DNA of 6,841 bases from Actinomycetota bacterium (GTDB lineage Bacteria; Actinomycetota; Acidimicrobiia; Spongiisociales; ZC4RG35), in the NCBI GenBank assembly GCA_003242515.1, contig QGUS01000091.1, positions 1-6,841 of the forward strand, given 5' to 3'. Position numbers and translations under genes: made by a program. How positions within the stretch are numbered: the first letter of the stretch is position 1; every line of letters begins with the position of its first letter. Positions 4,994-6,841 of the stretch are shown piece after piece. The notes under the pieces were generated by a model. The model saw nothing but the letters and a program-made list of their open reading frames with translations. It was not told the DNA's origin and made no database searches.

Positions 4994-6019
4994 GTGTTCC
5001 AGCCCATCCGCACCCGTCGCCTCGTGATCCGCAGCCTCGTCCCCGAGGACGTGCCGATCCTCCATGCGCGCCGCAACGATCCCCAGGTCGCCGAGCTGGA
5101 GGCCTGGACCCTCCCCTACCCCTACGACAAGACCGAGGCGCGGGTCTCCCGCTGCATCGAACTCGGGGGGCCGGCGGACGGTGAGTGGTGGATGGCGATG
5201 GTCACCGTCCCGGACGGCACGCCGGTGGGAGACGTGGCGGTCCGCCTCACCTGGGGTGGCCGCTCCGCCGAGGTCGGCTACACCCTCGACCCGCCCCACT
5301 GGGGCAACGGCTACGCGACCGAGGCCACCGAGGCCCTCGTCGACTGGCTCTTCGACGACCTCGGAGTCCACCGGGTGCACGCCACGCTCGACCCGGCCAA
5401 CACCGCATCGGCCCGGGTCCTGGAGCGGGTGGGGATGCTCTACGAGGGCCGGGCCCGCGAGTCCTTCTGGAAGGGCGACGAGGTCTCCGACGACCTTCTC
5501 TACGGGATGACGAAGGCGGACCGCGACGCCTGGAAGCAGCGGCCGGAACACGAGCCGGAGGCGGTCGAGCTGGTCGAGATCACCACCGACAACTACGAGG
5601 CCGTGGCGGGCCTGCGGGTCCACCACAGCCAGGAGTCGCAGGTGGCGTCGGTGCTCGACTCCTACGCCGACGCCATGTTCGCCGGGGTGGAGGACGACGG
5701 CCCTCTCCTTCCGTGGATGCGGGCGGTACGCGCCGACGGTGAGTTGGTGGGGTTCGTGATGGTCGCCCTGCCCACGGAGCAGCGACCCGAGCCCTACCTG
5801 TGGCGTCTGCTCGTCGACCGGATGCACCAGGGCCGGGGGATCGGCCGTCGGGTCATCGGGATCCTCGCCGACGACGCCCGCGAACGGGGGGCGCCGGGGA
5901 TGCTGGTGAGCTGGGTCGAGAGCAAGGGGTCCCCCCGGCGGTTCTACGAGAAGCTCGGATTCGTGCCGACGGGTCGGGTCGTGGACGGCGAGACCGAAGC
6001 CCGCCTGGCCCTGGGCTGA
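4994..6019 (+). CDS. Tandem GNAT-family N-acetyltransferase (two GNAT domains)
   Basis: From GTG 4994 this is a 341-residue cytoplasmic protein with two acetyl-CoA-dependent N-acetyltransferase domains. The first (about 1-175) is RimJ/RimL-like. It opens Ile-Arg-Thr-Arg-Arg-Leu-Val-Ile-Arg, has the acetyl-CoA loop Trp-Gly-Asn-Gly-Tyr-Ala-Thr-Glu-Ala near 103-111, and then the typical Asn-Thr-Ala-Ser-Ala-Arg-Val-Leu-Glu-Arg-Val-Gly. The second (about 194-341) has Gln-Gly-Arg-Gly-Ile-Gly-Arg-Arg near 279-286 and Phe-Tyr-Glu-Lys-Leu-Gly-Phe near its end. Its start, with Ser-Gln-Glu-Ser-Gln-Val-Ala-Ser, resembles polyamine acetyltransferases of the BltD type. The substrates of either half are unknown. 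The frame is open up to 4919, but that start lies inside the terminator stem. Homology begins just after 4994; GGGAG lies too close (one base) to be a normal ribosome site. CAGAAT at 4981-4986 could be a -10 box for a leaderless transcript. Confidence 0.88.
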   Translation: MFQPIRTRRLVIRSLVPEDVPILHARRNDPQVAELEAWTLPYPYDKTEARVSRCIELGGPADGEWWMAMVTVPDGTPVGDVAVRLTWGGRSAEVGYTLDPPHWGNGYATEATEALVDWLFDDLGVHRVHATLDPANTASARVLERVGMLYEGRARESFWKGDEVSDDLLYGMTKADRDAWKQRPEHEPEAVELVEITTDNYEAVAGLRVHHSQESQVASVLDSYADAMFAGVEDDGPLLPWMRAVRADGELVGFVMVALPTEQRPEPYLWRLLVDRMHQGRGIGRRVIGILADDARERGAPGMLVSWVESKGSPRRFYEKLGFVPTGRVVDGETEARLALG

Positions 6020-6028
6020 CGGATACCG

Positions 6029-6042
6029 CCGCTGGAAGCTCC
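6029..6042 (+). repeat. 14-base direct repeat, copy 1
   Basis: CCGCTGGAAGCTCC occurs here, 10 bases after the acetyltransferase stop, and again at 6437-6450 inside the SRPBCC gene. The two copies bracket the DUF4282 gene. In GC-rich DNA a 14-base match can arise by chance. Confidence 0.4.
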
Positions 6043-6077
6043 TTGCTGTTTTCATTCCGGTTGGCTCGACCGACAGG

Positions 6078-6083
6078 AAGGAG
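6078..6083 (+). promoter_or_regulatory. Ribosome binding site deciding the DUF4282 start
   Basis: AAGGAG here lies five bases before ATG 6089 and overlaps the alternative in-frame GTG at 6083, which rules that GTG out. The surrounding CCGACAGGA-rich context closely resembles the ribosome site of the dehydrogenase at 761-781. Confidence 0.65.
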
Positions 6084-6088
6084 TGGAC

Positions 6089-6415
6089 ATGACCGAGCCC
6101 ACGGCAACCGGCGGAAACGGCGACGGATTCCTCGCCGCGCTGTTCGACCTGAACTTCGACAGGATGATCACGCTGCGTTTCCTGCGCGTGATCTACCTCG
6201 TGCTCCTCGTGATGTCGGGCCTCGGCGTCCTCTACTGGGTGCTCGCTTCGGTCGCCTACGGTGGCGGCAGCGGCGTCGCCGTGCTGATCATCGGGGCGGT
6301 GGCGTGGTTCGCATACGCGATCCTGAGCCGGATCGGCCTCGAGGTGATCGCCATCCTCTTCAAGATCAACGAGAACACCAGCCGTCTGGTCGAGGCCCTC
6401 GAGCGTCGAGACTAA
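6089..6415 (+). CDS. DUF4282 domain-containing small membrane protein
   Basis: This 108-residue protein matches the DUF4282 pattern. A Phe-Leu-Ala-Ala-Leu-Phe-Asp-Leu-Asn-Phe-Asp segment (14-24) precedes two membrane helices at about 29-54 and 63-92. The second helix carries the family's Arg81-x3-Glu85 pair and continues into Phe-Lys-Ile-Asn-Glu-Asn (91-96), then a short amphipathic tail. The N-terminus is short and polar, so both ends are probably cytoplasmic with a Gly-rich external loop (58-62). The biochemical role of the family is not known. ATG 6089 is chosen by the RBS at 6078-6083. The SRPBCC gene begins seven bases after the TAA, so the two are almost certainly co-transcribed and possibly translationally coupled. 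No strong terminator separates this gene from the acetyltransferase (69-base gap), so all three may share a transcript. Confidence 0.85.
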   Translation: MTEPTATGGNGDGFLAALFDLNFDRMITLRFLRVIYLVLLVMSGLGVLYWVLASVAYGGGSGVAVLIIGAVAWFAYAILSRIGLEVIAILFKINENTSRLVEALERRD

Positions 6416-6422
6416 GCGAGCG

Positions 6423-6841
6423 ATGAGCCGTGCCGTCCGCTGGAAGCTCCACCTATCCTCCCCGCCCGAGGCGGTGTGGGAGCTGATCGCCACCGACGCC
6501 GGGAGGGAGCGGTTCTGGTGCGAGACCAGCCGCCAGGAGGGCGAAGCGATCGTGATGACCTTCAGCAACGGCTGGGTGGAGCACGCCGAGATCCTGGAGG
6601 CCACACGGCCGGCGCGTCTCGCCGTCCGCTATTTCGGCACCCCGGTCACCTTCACCCTCACCCCGGACGGTTCGGGCGGCACCGACCTGGAGCTGGGCCA
6701 CGAGGGCATCAGGGGCGAGGACTGGGACGAGGTGCTGCCGGGCTGGCTTAACGTGCTGTTCCCGCTCAAGGCGATGGCCGACCACGGGGTCGACCTCCGC
6801 AACCACGACCCCTCGAGGAGCTGGGACGAGGGTTACGCCGA
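6423..6841 (+). CDS. SRPBCC / AHSA1-like domain protein, C-terminus beyond the window
   Basis: From ATG 6423 the frame stays open to the window edge (139 complete codons). The protein starts Val-Arg-Trp-Lys-Leu-His-Leu and then has Ser-Pro-Pro-Glu-Ala-Val-Trp-Glu-Leu-Ile-Ala-Thr-Asp-Ala-Gly-Arg-Glu-Arg-Phe-Trp (13-32), the opening strand and helix of START-like SRPBCC folds related to AHSA1. Beta strands with Arg-Pro-Ala-Arg-Leu (62-66) and Val-Thr-Phe-Thr-Leu (75-79) follow. The C-terminal helix region has Gly-Trp-Leu-Asn-Val-Leu (107-112) and Arg-Ser-Trp-Asp-Glu-Gly-Tyr (132-138), probably within a few residues of the true end. Such proteins bind small hydrophobic ligands or act as cofactors; the ligand here is unknown. 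No good Shine-Dalgarno precedes the ATG, which sits seven bases after the DUF4282 stop, so translational coupling is likely. Confidence 0.85.
   Translation, partial: MSRAVRWKLHLSSPPEAVWELIATDAGRERFWCETSRQEGEAIVMTFSNGWVEHAEILEATRPARLAVRYFGTPVTFTLTPDGSGGTDLELGHEGIRGEDWDEVLPGWLNVLFPLKAMADHGVDLRNHDPSRSWDEGYA
6437..6450 (+). repeat. 14-base direct repeat, copy 2
   Basis: This is the second copy of CCGCTGGAAGCTCC, coding within Val-Arg-Trp-Lys-Leu-His of the SRPBCC protein. The first copy is at 6029-6042. Confidence 0.4.

Noticed and set aside
4784..6604. Minus-strand open frame of 606 codons
   Set aside because: It lies opposite the acetyltransferase, DUF4282 and SRPBCC genes and crosses a terminator; the composition is that of an antisense shadow.
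1..6841. A multi-gene defence, secretion or biosynthetic system
   Set aside because: The genes are unrelated housekeeping or orphan families divided by terminators; no nuclease, helicase, toxin-antitoxin, phage or biosynthetic core gene is visible.

Overview
The window is high-GC bacterial DNA with closely packed, mostly short-spaced genes, GGAG-type ribosome binding sites and frequent GTG starts. This fits an actinobacterium. An acidimicrobial-type lineage is my guess from the overall protein style, not something the sequence proves. The one exception is the first ~55 bases, which are about 40% GC and look foreign or artefactual. I see no tRNA, rRNA, CRISPR array, transposase or phage gene.

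Layout: the 5' end of leuS (leucyl-tRNA synthetase) lies on the minus strand (start at 717). Its homology stops abruptly at about position 56, where the AT-rich tail begins. All other genes are on the plus strand. In order they are a 3-hydroxyacyl-CoA (3-hydroxybutyryl-CoA) dehydrogenase (779-1627) ending in a GC-rich hairpin terminator; a four-helix membrane protein of unknown function (1721-2197); a 555-residue class V aminotransferase / cysteine-desulfurase-like PLP enzyme (2258-3925); a hairpin and a promoter-like pair in a 188-bp gap; a DUF4262 protein (4114-4620); a 59-residue Ser/Thr-rich lipoprotein (4712-4891) closed by a very strong terminator (4906-4944); a tandem two-domain GNAT acetyltransferase (4994-6019); a DUF4282 two-helix membrane protein (6089-6415); and an SRPBCC/AHSA1-like protein that starts 7 bases later and runs off the right edge (6423-6841).

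The genes do not make one obvious pathway. leuS and the dehydrogenase diverge from a 61-bp spacer. The terminators at 1636-1658 and 4906-4944 divide the plus strand into separate units. The only close pair is DUF4282 plus SRPBCC. This reads as an ordinary chromosomal region with several poorly characterised small genes; I do not see convincing evidence for a new multi-gene system. The points most worth checking are the leuS junction at the left edge, the two-domain acetyltransferase, the long Cys-Ser-Cys PLP enzyme, and the hairpin that overlaps the DUF4262 ribosome binding site.
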